Assembly (NCBI RefSeq): GCF_001499995.1
Contig: NZ_LQIU01000015.1
Location: forward strand, 1 to 64,000
DNA from: Mycobacterium sp. IS-1496
GTDB lineage: Bacteria; Actinomycetota; Actinomycetes; Mycobacteriales; Mycobacteriaceae
DNA length: 64,000 bases
Direction: 5' to 3'
Shown here: one piece after another, positions 56,224 to 64,000 of the stretch
Layout: every line of letters begins with the position of its first letter
Position numbering within the stretch: the stretch's first letter is position 1
Position numbers and translations under genes: made by a program
Notes under the pieces: model-generated
Databases searched by the model: none
What the model saw: the letters and a program-made list of their open reading frames with translations, nothing else
Told to the model about the DNA's origin: nothing

Positions 56224-57126
56224 ATGAGCGCAGACCAGCCCGTCACTCCCCGGAGTGGCGGGCTGGATCATTTCTCCTCCTCGCGTCCGGTGACCCGTCT
56301 TCGGCTCGACGTCAGCTACGACGGCACCGACTTCGCGGGCTGGGCGCCGCAGACCGGTCAGCGCACTGTGGCGGGCCTGATCGACGAGGCGCTCACGACG
56401 ATGTTCCGGACACCGCTGACCGTTCGGGCGGCCGGGCGCACCGACACCGGTGTGCACGCCACCGGTCAGGTCGCTCACGTCGACGTGCCGTCCGATGCGC
56501 TGGGGCACGCCTACCCGCGGACCGCGCGGCCCTCCGAGCCGGAGTTTCAGCCGCTGGTCCGCCGGCTCGGGCGGTTCCTGCCCGCCGACGTCCGGGTCCG
56601 CGACATCACCCGTGCGCCCGCGGGTTTCGACGCCCGCTTCTCCGCACTACGGCGCCACTACACCTACCGGCTCGGCACCGCCCCCTACGGCGTGGAACCA
56701 CACCTGGCGCGCTTCGTCACGCCGTGGCCGCGACCGCTCGACGTCGAGGCGATGAACTCGGCGAGCTCGCTGCTGGTCGGTCTGCGCGACTTCGCGGCGT
56801 TCTGCCGTCACCGCGAAGGCGCTACCACGATCCGCGATCTGCAACGGCTGGAGTGGACGCGTGACGGCGACCTGGTCACCGCACACGTCAGCGCGGACGC
56901 GTTCTGCTGGTCGATGGTGCGCTCACTCGTCGGTGCGCTGATCGCGGTGGGCGAACACCGCCGTGAGCCCGGGTGGTGCGCCGGGTTGCTGAGCGCGACG
57001 CGGCGCTCCAGCGAGTTCGCCGCCGCCCCGCCGCAGGGACTCACCCTGGTGGGGGTGGACTATCCGCCGGACGACGAGCTGGCGGCACGGACCCTGGTCA
57101 CGCGGGACCTGCGCGTCATCGAGTAG
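56224..57126 (+). CDS. truA: tRNA pseudouridine synthase A
   Basis: 300 residues from ATG 56224; forms pseudouridine 38-40 in tRNA anticodon arms. Conserved [20 protein letters not shown], catalytic Asp in [53 protein letters not shown]. The first about 20 residues are unlike other TruA proteins and their codons form a strong hairpin (56235-56266), so the GTG at 56290 ([12 protein letters not shown]) is a serious alternative start. Confidence 0.93.
   Translation: MSADQPVTPRSGGLDHFSSSRPVTRLRLDVSYDGTDFAGWAPQTGQRTVAGLIDEALTTMFRTPLTVRAAGRTDTGVHATGQVAHVDVPSDALGHAYPRTARPSEPEFQPLVRRLGRFLPADVRVRDITRAPAGFDARFSALRRHYTYRLGTAPYGVEPHLARFVTPWPRPLDVEAMNSASSLLVGLRDFAAFCRHREGATTIRDLQRLEWTRDGDLVTAHVSADAFCWSMVRSLVGALIAVGEHRREPGWCAGLLSATRRSSEFAAAPPQGLTLVGVDYPPDDELAARTLVTRDLRVIE
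56235..56266 (+). terminator. Strong hairpin after rplQ, inside the 5' end of truA
   Basis: A 15-bp stem with one G-U pair: CCAGCCCGTCACTCC (56235-56249) pairs with GGAGTGGCGGGCTGG (56252-56266). A pyrimidine-rich stretch (ATCATTTCTCCTCC) follows. It starts 16 bp after the rplQ stop and looks like the intrinsic terminator of the ribosomal operon. Confidence 0.6.
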
Positions 57127-57129
57127 GGG

Positions 57130-57822
57130 TCAGATACGGCCGACGATGAAGTCGGCGGCCTGGTTGACCATGCCGGCGTTCACGTAGGCCCTGGCCGCGT
57201 GGTCGGGCCAGTTGCCCTCCCACGTGTTCGGGTCGGCCGGGCTGCAGATCGGGTCCGCGCCGTGGCACAGCTCGATCGTGCGCTCGCGGTAGAGCGGGCT
57301 GAAGTTGGTGATCGGACCGACCCACGCGACTCCGTTGCCGAACAACGCGACGGCGGCGATGTGGCGGTCCATCCCCGGCGGCAGCGGCTTGTCGAACCCG
57401 AACGCCGCGATCGGCGCGGCCAGGACGACGTCGGTCACGGCTGCGCCGAGCGAGTAGCCGCCCAGCACCAGCCGGGTGTCGGGGCAGCGTCCGGCCATGT
57501 CCTGGATGCGCGAGCTCATGTCGTTGGCGCCCACGTCGATCTCGGTGTCCGCCGGGTACTGGACGGTATAGATGTCGATGTCCTTGTCCGTCTTGCTGCG
57601 CAGGGCGCTGATGAGCGCATTGCCGATCACGCCTGCGCCGGGCGCCTCGGTGCGGCCGCGGGCGAAGATCAGCTCCGCCTGCGGGCACGCCTGTGCGGAG
57701 GCCACGGCGGCGGTGCGGGACAGTGTCGAGGGCGCGATGAGGAGTCCGGCGGCGACGAAGACGGACGCGGCGAGCGTCAGAGACCGGCGGACCCAGCGGA
57801 GCGACGCAGAATGATCATGCAC
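57130..57822 (-). CDS. Cutinase-family serine esterase, secreted
   Basis: 230 residues from GTG 57822. Signal peptide with twin basic start and hydrophobic core (RRSLTLAASVFVAAGLLIAP) and cleavage near AVASAQA. Cutinase motifs: CPQAELIFARGRTEAPGAG, catalytic Ser in VLGGYSLGAAVTDVV, Asp in CHGADPICS, His in WPDHAARAYV. The start is fixed by the secretion signal; the open frame upstream overlaps the next cutinase. Acts on lipids or polyesters outside the cell. Corresponds in position to cut3/cut4 near truA and ESX-4. Confidence 0.9.
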   Translation of the reverse strand: MHDHSASLRWVRRSLTLAASVFVAAGLLIAPSTLSRTAAVASAQACPQAELIFARGRTEAPGAGVIGNALISALRSKTDKDIDIYTVQYPADTEIDVGANDMSSRIQDMAGRCPDTRLVLGGYSLGAAVTDVVLAAPIAAFGFDKPLPPGMDRHIAAVALFGNGVAWVGPITNFSPLYRERTIELCHGADPICSPADPNTWEGNWPDHAARAYVNAGMVNQAADFIVGRI

Positions 57823-57848
57823 CCCGTCGATGTTAACCGAGATGATCG

Positions 57849-58523
57849 TCAAATCAGGCCGGCTGCGAAACCTGCTGCCTGACCGATGAACGGCGAGGAC
57901 TCGTAGTTCTTGTGAGCGAACGGGTTGCGGCCGTCCGAACAGATCGGGTCGCCGTCGTTGCACAGGTCGATTCCGCGGCCGGCGAACAACCCTCGCGCGT
58001 TGACGGGGTTGCCGAACTTGGTGGCGGGGTTGCCGAACACCGCGACCGCCGCGACGTCGCTGACGTAACCGCCGGGCAGCGGCGGCGCGGAACCGATGTC
58101 ACCGATCCGGTTTCCGAGGGGCGGAACGCCGGCCAGCATGTCGATCACCGCCGCCCCCTGCGAATACCCGCCGAGGACGAACCGGGTGCCGGGGCACTGC
58201 GCCGAGACCGACGCGATGCGCGCGGTCGCGTCGGCCGCACCGGCCGCGGTGGTCAGGAAGTCGTAGGTGGCCGGGTAGTTCACCCCGTAGGTGCTCAGCG
58301 TGCGGCCCCCGAGCATGGGGCGCATCGCGTCGGCGAGTGCCTGGCCGACGCGGCCGATGCCCACGGGTTCGCTGGTGCCTCGCGCGAAGATCAACTCGAT
58401 ATCGGAGCAACCCTGCGCGGCGGCCGTCGGTGTGGGGCCCGCCGCGACGAGGACACCGGCGGTGACGACGGAGAGTGCGGTGGCGGCCAGACGCGCACCG
58501 GCGCTAAGCGAGATCACCGGCAC
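57849..58523 (-). CDS. Cutinase-family serine esterase, secreted
   Basis: 224 residues. Signal peptide MPVISLSAGARLAATALSVV ... PTAAAQG, mature part starting GCSDIELIFARGTSEPVGIG; Ser in LGGYSQGAAVIDM, Asp in NDGDPICSDG, His in FAHKNYESS; two disulfide pairs typical of the family. 26 bp upstream of the second cutinase, same operon. It keeps the GYSQG box, while its neighbour has GYSLG. Confidence 0.93.
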   Translation of the reverse strand: MPVISLSAGARLAATALSVVTAGVLVAAGPTPTAAAQGCSDIELIFARGTSEPVGIGRVGQALADAMRPMLGGRTLSTYGVNYPATYDFLTTAAGAADATARIASVSAQCPGTRFVLGGYSQGAAVIDMLAGVPPLGNRIGDIGSAPPLPGGYVSDVAAVAVFGNPATKFGNPVNARGLFAGRGIDLCNDGDPICSDGRNPFAHKNYESSPFIGQAAGFAAGLI

Positions 58524-58540
58524 ATACTCACATAGGTGGG

Positions 58541-59614
58541 CTAGCTATAGCCAACAGTTCGCGCTTCTTCCCGCTCCTCGACCGGTGTTTCGGGCCACAT
58601 CGCCGCCGCAACCAGATCCCGGCCGTGGGCTTCGCGGGAATCGTGCCGGTCTCCCTGGCGGGCGAGGGCGAGGCCGCACAGCACGATGGCCCCGCCGACG
58701 GCCTGCACCGCCGTCATCGATTCACCGAGCAGCACCCAGGCGGCCAGGACCGCGAACAGCACCTCCGAGAGGCCGACCAGCGAGGCGAACCGTGGCCGCA
58801 GCCGGGCGATGCCCATGATCCCCAGCGTGTAGGCGATCGCGGTCGGGATGAGGCCCAGGGCGAGCACCGGCACCACCCACGACGTGGTCCACCCGGCGAT
58901 CGCGGTGTCGTCGGCGGTGAAGGTCAGCGGCATGACACCGACGACGCCGAGCAGCGCGGTGAGCGCCCCGCCGACCGCCAGTCCGGCCGCGGCCAGGGTG
59001 ACCGGATGGACGCTGCCCGCGTTCGCCTCACCGGTGGCGACCCGCTCCGACATCAGGAAGTAGCAGGCGGCGCACACGCCGGCGGCCAGTCCCCAGCCGA
59101 CGCCGACGAGGTTGATGTGCGCGGCGGCGAAGCCGCCGCTGTCGATGACCCCGAGGACGAGCATGATGCCCGTGACCGCGAGGGTGACGCCCGCCAGGGT
59201 CAACGTGGACGGCCTGCGACGCGTGGTCAGCCACAGCCACGCCACCACCAGCAGCGGGGCGGTGTACTCCAACAGCAGTGCCACGCCGACCGTCAGGTGG
59301 GAGACGGCGTTGTAGTAGAAGAGCTGTGCGCCGGCGATCGGGACGGCGCCGTAGACGAGGACGGTCCGCCAGTGCGACACCGCCTCCCGCAGCCAGCCGC
59401 GGCGGACGACCGTCGCGAACACCGCCATGAGGAGCGCGCCGCCGGCCAGCCGGGCCGTCACGGCCGCGGTGGGGCTCCAACCGGCGACCATCAGCGACTT
59501 GCCGAGCGGTCCGGACATGCCGAACGCGAACGCCGAACCGACGGCGAGCATCAAGCCGACCCGGAAGTGGTCGACCGCTGCACGCTGTGACGTGAGCGCG
59601 CCGAGCGCAGCCAT
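58541..59614 (-). CDS. EamA/DMT-family transporter (RhtA-like)
   Basis: 357 residues from ATG 59614, ten predicted membrane helices with the internal duplication of EamA carriers: LMLAVGSAFAFGMSGPLGKS and, in the second half, LVGVGWGLAAGVCAACYFLM. End motif FASLVGLSEVLFAVLAAWVL, LLGESMTAVQAVGGAIVLCG. Likely exporter of amino acids or related metabolites. Divergent from the CGNR regulator with 66 bp between starts, so it is the probable regulatory target. Confidence 0.9.
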   Translation of the reverse strand: MAALGALTSQRAAVDHFRVGLMLAVGSAFAFGMSGPLGKSLMVAGWSPTAAVTARLAGGALLMAVFATVVRRGWLREAVSHWRTVLVYGAVPIAGAQLFYYNAVSHLTVGVALLLEYTAPLLVVAWLWLTTRRRPSTLTLAGVTLAVTGIMLVLGVIDSGGFAAAHINLVGVGWGLAAGVCAACYFLMSERVATGEANAGSVHPVTLAAAGLAVGGALTALLGVVGVMPLTFTADDTAIAGWTTSWVVPVLALGLIPTAIAYTLGIMGIARLRPRFASLVGLSEVLFAVLAAWVLLGESMTAVQAVGGAIVLCGLALARQGDRHDSREAHGRDLVAAAMWPETPVEEREEARTVGYS

Positions 59615-59677
59615 GGGCACCTCCGAAGGATGTAATGAGTAAAATGAGCTTTGGTCCTGACCGTATCGATCGAAGGA

Positions 59678-59707
59678 GTCATGAGTCAAATGCATTTCAC
59701 TCATGAC
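59678..59707. promoter_or_regulatory. 30-bp near-perfect palindrome over the CGNR gene start
   Basis: Arms GTCATGAGT (59678-59686) and ACTCATGAC (59699-59707) enclose AAATGCATTT; 28 of 30 bases are symmetric. It covers the ATG at 59681. The half site ATGAGTCAAATG recurs upstream as ATGAGTAAAATG (59635-59646), 46 bp away, next to the EamA start. Probable operator. Confidence 0.7.
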
Positions 59708-60244
59708 ACGGAACTCACGCTGCGTGCGGCGTGTGTGCTGGTCAACACCGATCGGGTCGACGGCGAACAACTCGGCGACCTGTCCGCTCTCGACGAGTAC
59801 CTCGACGGGTTCGGCTGGACCGGGCGGCGTGACCGCGACGACTCCGAGCTCGCCGCCGTGCACGGGCTGCGGGTGCGATTGGGCAAGATCTGGGCGGCCG
59901 CCGACGACGAGGAGGGCACCGTCGGTCAGGTCAACGCACTGCTCGCGGACACCAGGGCCTCACCCTGGCTGACCCGCCACCCCGAGATGCCGGAATGGCA
60001 TCTGCACCTGGCGTCGGTCCACGATCCGCTCTGGCAACGGATGGGCGCGGAGATGGCGATGGCGCTGGCCGACCTGATCCGCGCCGGTGAGCTGCGTCGG
60101 CTGAAGACGTGCGCTGCCCCGGACTGTGAGGCGGTGCTGGTGGACCTGTCGCGCAACCGGTCGCGGATGTTCTGCGACACCGGCAACTGCGGCAACCGTC
60201 AACACGTGGCGGCCTACCGCGAACGGCGCGCCAAGGACTCCTAG
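59681..60244 (+). CDS. CGNR zinc-finger regulator (ABATE domain)
   Basis: 187 residues from ATG 59681 (MSQMHFTHDTEL), with GAAGGAG upstream. N-terminal ABATE-type stress-sensing domain (about residues 8-125) and C-terminal CGNR zinc finger: CAAPDCEAVLVDLSRNRSRM then FCDTGNCGNRQHVAAYRERR, with four Cys as C-x4-C ... C-x4-C and the CGNR signature. Such proteins act as local transcription regulators. The palindrome at its start and the divergent EamA gene suggest control of itself and the exporter. 3' end overlaps the GGDEF gene stop (CTAG). Confidence 0.9.
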   Translation: MSQMHFTHDTELTLRAACVLVNTDRVDGEQLGDLSALDEYLDGFGWTGRRDRDDSELAAVHGLRVRLGKIWAAADDEEGTVGQVNALLADTRASPWLTRHPEMPEWHLHLASVHDPLWQRMGAEMAMALADLIRAGELRRLKTCAAPDCEAVLVDLSRNRSRMFCDTGNCGNRQHVAAYRERRAKDS

Positions 60245-61368
60245 AGGTCGTCGCTGCCCGGCCGCCGCGCGTTGTCGAGGACGGCCGGCCGGTCGCACGA
60301 GACGTACCGCGCCTGATTGCCGCCCGCACGACGGGCGTCGTACATCGCCATCGTCGCGATGGTGATCAGCTCGTCGAGCAATTCCGCGGGCGGGCAGGCT
60401 CCCAACCCGCGCATCGGCGTGCTGACGACGCCCATACTCGCCGTCACCCGCGGCGGGGTCGCGGCGATCGCCTTTCGCACCCGTTCGACCAACGGGAAGG
60501 AGTCCGTCGTGGCGAAGGTGTCGGCGATCAGGTACTCGTCGTCGCCGGTGTGGGCCACGAATGCGTTGTGGCGGGTGGTCTCTCGCAGCGTCTGGCCGAT
60601 CGCCACCCGGGCCCGCTCGCACGCCTGCTCACCGTCGGTCTCACCGAGGAGGCGCATGTTGTCGAGGTTGATCACCACCAGGACGAGACGCTGGTCGTCG
60701 TCGCGGCTGCGGGCGACGACGTGGCCGGCGGCCCGGTAGAAGGCCTCGCGGTTGAGCAACCCGGTCAATGGGTCGATGTCGGCGTTGTCCACATCGATGT
60801 CCACGGCGTAGAGCAGCAGATGGCACGCGAACGGCACGGCCACCGTGACGGTCATGACAATGATCAACGACGTCACGGCCCACACCGGATCGGCCGTCTC
60901 GGCGAGTCGGAACGCCAGCACGATCCCGGTGAACTCGGCCAGCGCGAACACCAGCACGATGTAGTGGGCGGTGTGGAACAGCGCTATGTAGGCGCCGAGC
61001 ACCGCGAAACCCGTCGCGAGCAGCAGCCCCGCCTCGGGGTCGGACATGATGAGGCACCCGGCGGCGATGATGACCGCCGTCACCACCACGAACACTCCGG
61101 ACTGTCGACGCGACGGCCACCGGCGCCGGAGCCAGAACCCGGCGATCACCAGACAGGAGACGGTGACCGTGACGGCGACCCCGCGTTCGAAGGCGGTCCG
61201 CGGTCCGGCATCGCTCCATTGCATCGCCAGCGGAACCAACCCGAGCGTCGCGACGAACATCGCGATCAACCGGCACGTCGCCGACTGTGCCTCGCGGGCC
61301 GCCAGGAACGAGGTGAGCCAATAGAAATGCTCGGGCTGGCGCCAGTACTGCCGCACCGCCTGGAACAT
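60241..61368 (-). CDS. Membrane-bound GGDEF protein with altered signature (GDDEY)
   Basis: 375 residues from ATG 61368, GGAGG upstream. Six hydrophobic segments in residues about 30-185 form the membrane part; the GGDEF domain starts at DIDPLTGLLNREAFYRAAGH. The active-site loop reads HTGDDEYLIADTF, that is GDDEY instead of GGDEF: the second Gly and Phe differ. RxxD inhibitory site not seen. It may be a weak or inactive diguanylate cyclase, or a c-di-GMP/GTP-binding sensor. Confidence 0.9.
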   Translation of the reverse strand: MFQAVRQYWRQPEHFYWLTSFLAAREAQSATCRLIAMFVATLGLVPLAMQWSDAGPRTAFERGVAVTVTVSCLVIAGFWLRRRWPSRRQSGVFVVVTAVIIAAGCLIMSDPEAGLLLATGFAVLGAYIALFHTAHYIVLVFALAEFTGIVLAFRLAETADPVWAVTSLIIVMTVTVAVPFACHLLLYAVDIDVDNADIDPLTGLLNREAFYRAAGHVVARSRDDDQRLVLVVINLDNMRLLGETDGEQACERARVAIGQTLRETTRHNAFVAHTGDDEYLIADTFATTDSFPLVERVRKAIAATPPRVTASMGVVSTPMRGLGACPPAELLDELITIATMAMYDARRAGGNQARYVSCDRPAVLDNARRPGSDDL

Positions 61369-61482
61369 CTCTGTACCTCCCACCGCTTCAAACACTGTAT
61401 GCCCGGCCACCGACACCGCGACCACGAAATCGGCGTCGAAAGCGGGTCGAGAGCGCCGTTACGCTGCCCCTCGGGGGTGGAC

Positions 61483-62856
61483 ATGGGCCGACCGACGACC
61501 GGGCTGCACGTCAGCGGATACCGGTTCCTGCTACGTCGCATGGAACACGCGCTGGTCCGCGCCGACGTCCGGATGCTCGACGATCCGCTGCGCGGCCAGT
61601 CGATCGCGCTCGTCGCCGGTGCGGTGCTCGCGGCCATCGCGGTGGCCGGCTGCGCGATCCTGGCGGTGCTGCGCCCGCAGGGCGGCCTCGGCGACGCCGC
61701 AATCGTGATGGAGGCGCAGACCGGGGCGTTGTACGTGCGGATCGGCGACACCGTGCATCCGGTACCCAACCTCGCTTCGGCCCGGCTGGTCGCCGGCAGC
61801 GCCGCGGAGCCTCGGACGGTCAGCGCCCGGGCTCTGGCCGACGCCCCGCGCGGACCGCAGGCCGGTATCGCCGGGGCGCCGGCGGCGATCGGACCTGCGG
61901 TGCCGCCGCAGGACGCGGGATGGACGGTGTGCGACGGCGCCGCGTCGACGTCGGTGCTGGTCGGGCCGTCACCACCGGGCGCGCTCGAGGCGGACCGCGC
62001 GGTGCTGGTCACCGCGCGGTCGGAAGGTCCGGCCGTCACCTACCTCCTGTACGCCGGACGGCGGGCAGCGGTCGACCTGCGTGACACCGCCGTCGTGCGG
62101 GCGCTGCGGGTGGAGGGCGTCACGCCGCGCCCGGTGTCCCGCGCGCTCCTCGACGCGCTGCCCGAGAGTCCGCCGATCACCGCACCCACGGTGCCGCGCG
62201 CCGGTGACCGGGGCGCGGTCGCCGGCCGCACGGTGGGTGAGGTCGTCCGGCTGCCCCGAGCCGCCGCCACGGAGTACTACGTCGTACTGGCCGACGGTGT
62301 CCAGCGCATCGGCGAGGTCACCGCCGACCTGATCCGGTTCACCGTCGGTCAGCGCAGCGGCGACATCCCCACCGTCACGCCCGGCACCGTGGCGGCGGCC
62401 GACGTCCTCGACACTCTGCCGACCGCCACCCATCCCGACCGGGTGGTGATCACCGAACCGGCCGTGTTGTGCGCGCACTGGGCAATGGACGGCGGCGACG
62501 TGACGACCACGCTGGTCGACGCCGTTCCAGCCGGTGCTGTCGTGCAGCTGGCGCAGGCGGACGGGGCGGGTCCGAACGTGGATGCGGTCTCCGTCCCGCC
62601 GGGTCGCAGCGTGTTCGCCCGTCCGGTCAGCGTCACCGGCGGCGGGGGCGGCGCGCAACCGCGCTATCTGATGACGGACCTCGGCGTGCTGTTCGGGGTG
62701 CCCGACGACGACACCGCGCGCACACTCGGCGTCACGTCGCCGCCCGTGCCGTCGCCGTGGCCGGTGCTCGCCCGCCTGCCCCGCGGACCCGAATTGAGCC
62801 GCGCCGCAGCGTCAGTGACGCGCGACGCCCTCGGCGTGGCCGCGCCGGTGCGATGA
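61483..62856 (+). CDS. eccB4: ESX-4 type VII secretion protein EccB4
   Basis: 457 residues. EccB layout: cytoplasmic start GLHVSGYRFLLRRMEHALVR, one membrane helix at about 43-66 (LVAGAVLAAIAVAGCAILAV), then a large periplasmic domain with R1-R4-like repeats and VCDGA / VLCAHW cysteines. EccB proteins are part of the ESX membrane complex. ESX-4 is assigned by position next to cutinases and convergent mycP4, as in Rv3450c/Rv3449. GTG 61477 is a possible alternative start two codons earlier. Confidence 0.93.
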   Translation: MGRPTTGLHVSGYRFLLRRMEHALVRADVRMLDDPLRGQSIALVAGAVLAAIAVAGCAILAVLRPQGGLGDAAIVMEAQTGALYVRIGDTVHPVPNLASARLVAGSAAEPRTVSARALADAPRGPQAGIAGAPAAIGPAVPPQDAGWTVCDGAASTSVLVGPSPPGALEADRAVLVTARSEGPAVTYLLYAGRRAAVDLRDTAVVRALRVEGVTPRPVSRALLDALPESPPITAPTVPRAGDRGAVAGRTVGEVVRLPRAAATEYYVVLADGVQRIGEVTADLIRFTVGQRSGDIPTVTPGTVAAADVLDTLPTATHPDRVVITEPAVLCAHWAMDGGDVTTTLVDAVPAGAVVQLAQADGAGPNVDAVSVPPGRSVFARPVSVTGGGGGAQPRYLMTDLGVLFGVPDDDTARTLGVTSPPVPSPWPVLARLPRGPELSRAAASVTRDALGVAAPVR

Positions 62857-64000
62857 CGCGCTCACCGCGACCAGCAGCGTGATCGCGACGCAGATCCCCG
62901 CGCCCGCCATGGCGACCCGGCGCGGTCCGTTGTCGTGTGGCACGTCGGTCGGTGCGATGAGAGAGCGTGCCGGAGTTTCGGCCGGGGCGGCGGAGAGGCC
63001 ACGACTCACGGCGGCCGCGACGTCGACGACACCACGACCGATGACGGGATCCCACCCCGCCGGCGGCGGGTGCGCGGTGTCCTCGATGCGCTGCATCACC
63101 TGGCGCGCCGTGAGGTGCGGCCAGCGGGCGCGGACCAGCGCGGCGATCCCCGAGACCACCGGCGCGGCATAACTGGTGCCTGCGATCGACGTGTGGCCGT
63201 CAGCCGTCGGCAGCGCATCGACGACGCCGTCGCCGTCGGGGTCCAGCGACAGCACATGCTCGCCCGGTGCGGCGACATCGACCCACGGGCCGGCGAGGCT
63301 GAACCGCGACGGCGTGCCGTCGAGGCCCACCGATCCGACGGTGAGCACCAGATCGTCGTACCAGGCCGGGCTGGCAATCGATTCGACTCTCTGCCAATCG
63401 GGTCGGCCGGGCTGCGCCGGGTTCTGCTTGGGACACTGACCCGGACCGCCGACGTTGCCCGCCGCGGTGACCACGACCGCGTTGCGCACGTCGACGGCAT
63501 AGGCGAGCGCGGCCCCCAGCGCCCGGTCGTCGAGGGTGGCGGCCGCGGCCAGACAAGCCACCGACGACACGTTGATCACCGTGGCACCGAGGTCCGCGGC
63601 GACGCGCACCGCCTTCGCCAGCGTCTGCACATCGCCGTACCCGGTGGCGCCCGGCTCGTCGGCAGGCCCGAACTTGTTGCTCGACTGGCGGATGCCCAAC
63701 AGCGCGGCGTCCGGTGCCACACCGGTGAATTCACCTGTCGCCGCGATGATCCCGGCGACCAGCGTGCCGTGCCCGTCACAGTCGTCGGTGCCGTCGCCGC
63801 CCGACACGTAGTCACCACCGGGCACGAGCCGGGGGAGCAGTCGGTGCCGCGCGACACCGGTGTCGATGACGGCGACCGTCTGACCCGCACCCCGGGTCAG
63901 CGGCCACACCTGCGGCAGATTCAGCATGTCCAACTGGTGCGGGTCGCCGGCCGGGTCGCGGTCGTCGACGGCGCCGTCACACTCCGCCCGTTGTTCGGTG
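62812..64000 (-). CDS. mycP4: Mycosin (subtilisin-like ESX-4 protease) MycP4, N terminus beyond window
   Basis: About 396 residues visible; the frame stays open to the right edge (AECDGAVDDRDPAGDPHQLD before the first in-window Met at 63933), so the signal peptide lies outside. Catalytic triad: Asp in TVAVIDTGVARH, His in DCDGHGTLVAGIIAATG, Ser in IAGTSYAAPVVSGIAALV. Near the C terminus a membrane helix (VAMAGAGICVAITLLVAVSA) anchors it. Converges on eccB4 with a 45-bp overlap, an arrangement also seen in M. tuberculosis. Confidence 0.93.
   Translation of the reverse strand, partial: TEQRAECDGAVDDRDPAGDPHQLDMLNLPQVWPLTRGAGQTVAVIDTGVARHRLLPRLVPGGDYVSGGDGTDDCDGHGTLVAGIIAATGEFTGVAPDAALLGIRQSSNKFGPADEPGATGYGDVQTLAKAVRVAADLGATVINVSSVACLAAAATLDDRALGAALAYAVDVRNAVVVTAAGNVGGPGQCPKQNPAQPGRPDWQRVESIASPAWYDDLVLTVGSVGLDGTPSRFSLAGPWVDVAAPGEHVLSLDPDGDGVVDALPTADGHTSIAGTSYAAPVVSGIAALVRARWPHLTARQVMQRIEDTAHPPPAGWDPVIGRGVVDVAAAVSRGLSAAPAETPARSLIAPTDVPHDNGPRRVAMAGAGICVAITLLVAVSASSHRRGHAEGVARH

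Overview
The window is chromosomal DNA of a high-GC actinomycete, almost certainly a fast-growing mycobacterium (Mycolicibacterium type). The evidence is strong GC bias at third codon positions, frequent GTG starts, and blocks recognisable from Mycobacterium tuberculosis: sppA - LCM-type methyltransferases - secY - adk - map - sigL - rslA (Rv0724-Rv0737 order), mmsA-fadE9-mmsB (Rv0751c-Rv0753c), rmlC-rmlB, infA - rpmJ - rpsM - rpsK - rpsD - rpoA - rplQ - truA, two cutinases and the ESX-4 pair eccB4/mycP4. Assignments come from reading the sequence and family knowledge; no database search was run.

Layout. 0-6.6 kb: tail of a 13E12/HNH-type protein, an LLM oxidoreductase, sppA and four tandem SAM-dependent methyltransferases. 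6.9-11.4 kb: secY-adk-map, then sigL-rslA behind a near-ideal SigL promoter, and a MarR regulator. 11.4-16.3 kb: regulatory genes (NmrA/MarR divergent pair with palindromic operators, a NarL-type two-component pair with a possible 12-codon leader peptide, a degenerate HAD protein, a TetR regulator). 16.4-19.0 kb: a type III PKS - ICMT-like methyltransferase - FAD hydroxylase operon resembling the Streptomyces srsABC phenolic-lipid cluster, with a SigL-like promoter. 19.0-24.3 kb: valine catabolism (mmsA-fadE9-mmsB) and dTDP-rhamnose genes (rmlB-rmlC). 24.4-29.3 kb: four-gene operon of a REC/glutaredoxin-fold/thioredoxin-reductase-like flavoprotein without redox cysteines, a cNMP-domain histidine kinase and two F420-type LLM oxidoreductases.

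29.8-52.2 kb is a DosR (DevR) dormancy island: five universal stress proteins, three Acg-type nitroreductases, a Rv2004c-like kinase, two zinc alcohol dehydrogenases, a P1B ATPase fused to hemerythrin, a phosphoribosyltransferase/erythromycin-esterase fusion, SRPBCC proteins, a Rv0079-like ribosome-associated factor, MgtE, GNAT, PPOX and DUF1918 proteins, and an orphan DosR regulator with no DosS-type kinase beside it. At least ten 14-bp DosR-box-like sites (GGGACC-N3-GGCCC type) lie in the gaps between the operons, three of them as tandem pairs 22-23 bp apart, so the island reads as one hypoxia/NO regulon.

52.4-57.1 kb is the infA-rpoA ribosomal operon. 57.1-64 kb holds cutinases, an EamA exporter, a CGNR regulator with a striking 30-bp palindrome over its start codon, a GGDEF protein with a changed signature motif, and the convergent ESX-4 genes eccB4 and mycP4 (mycP4 runs off the right edge).
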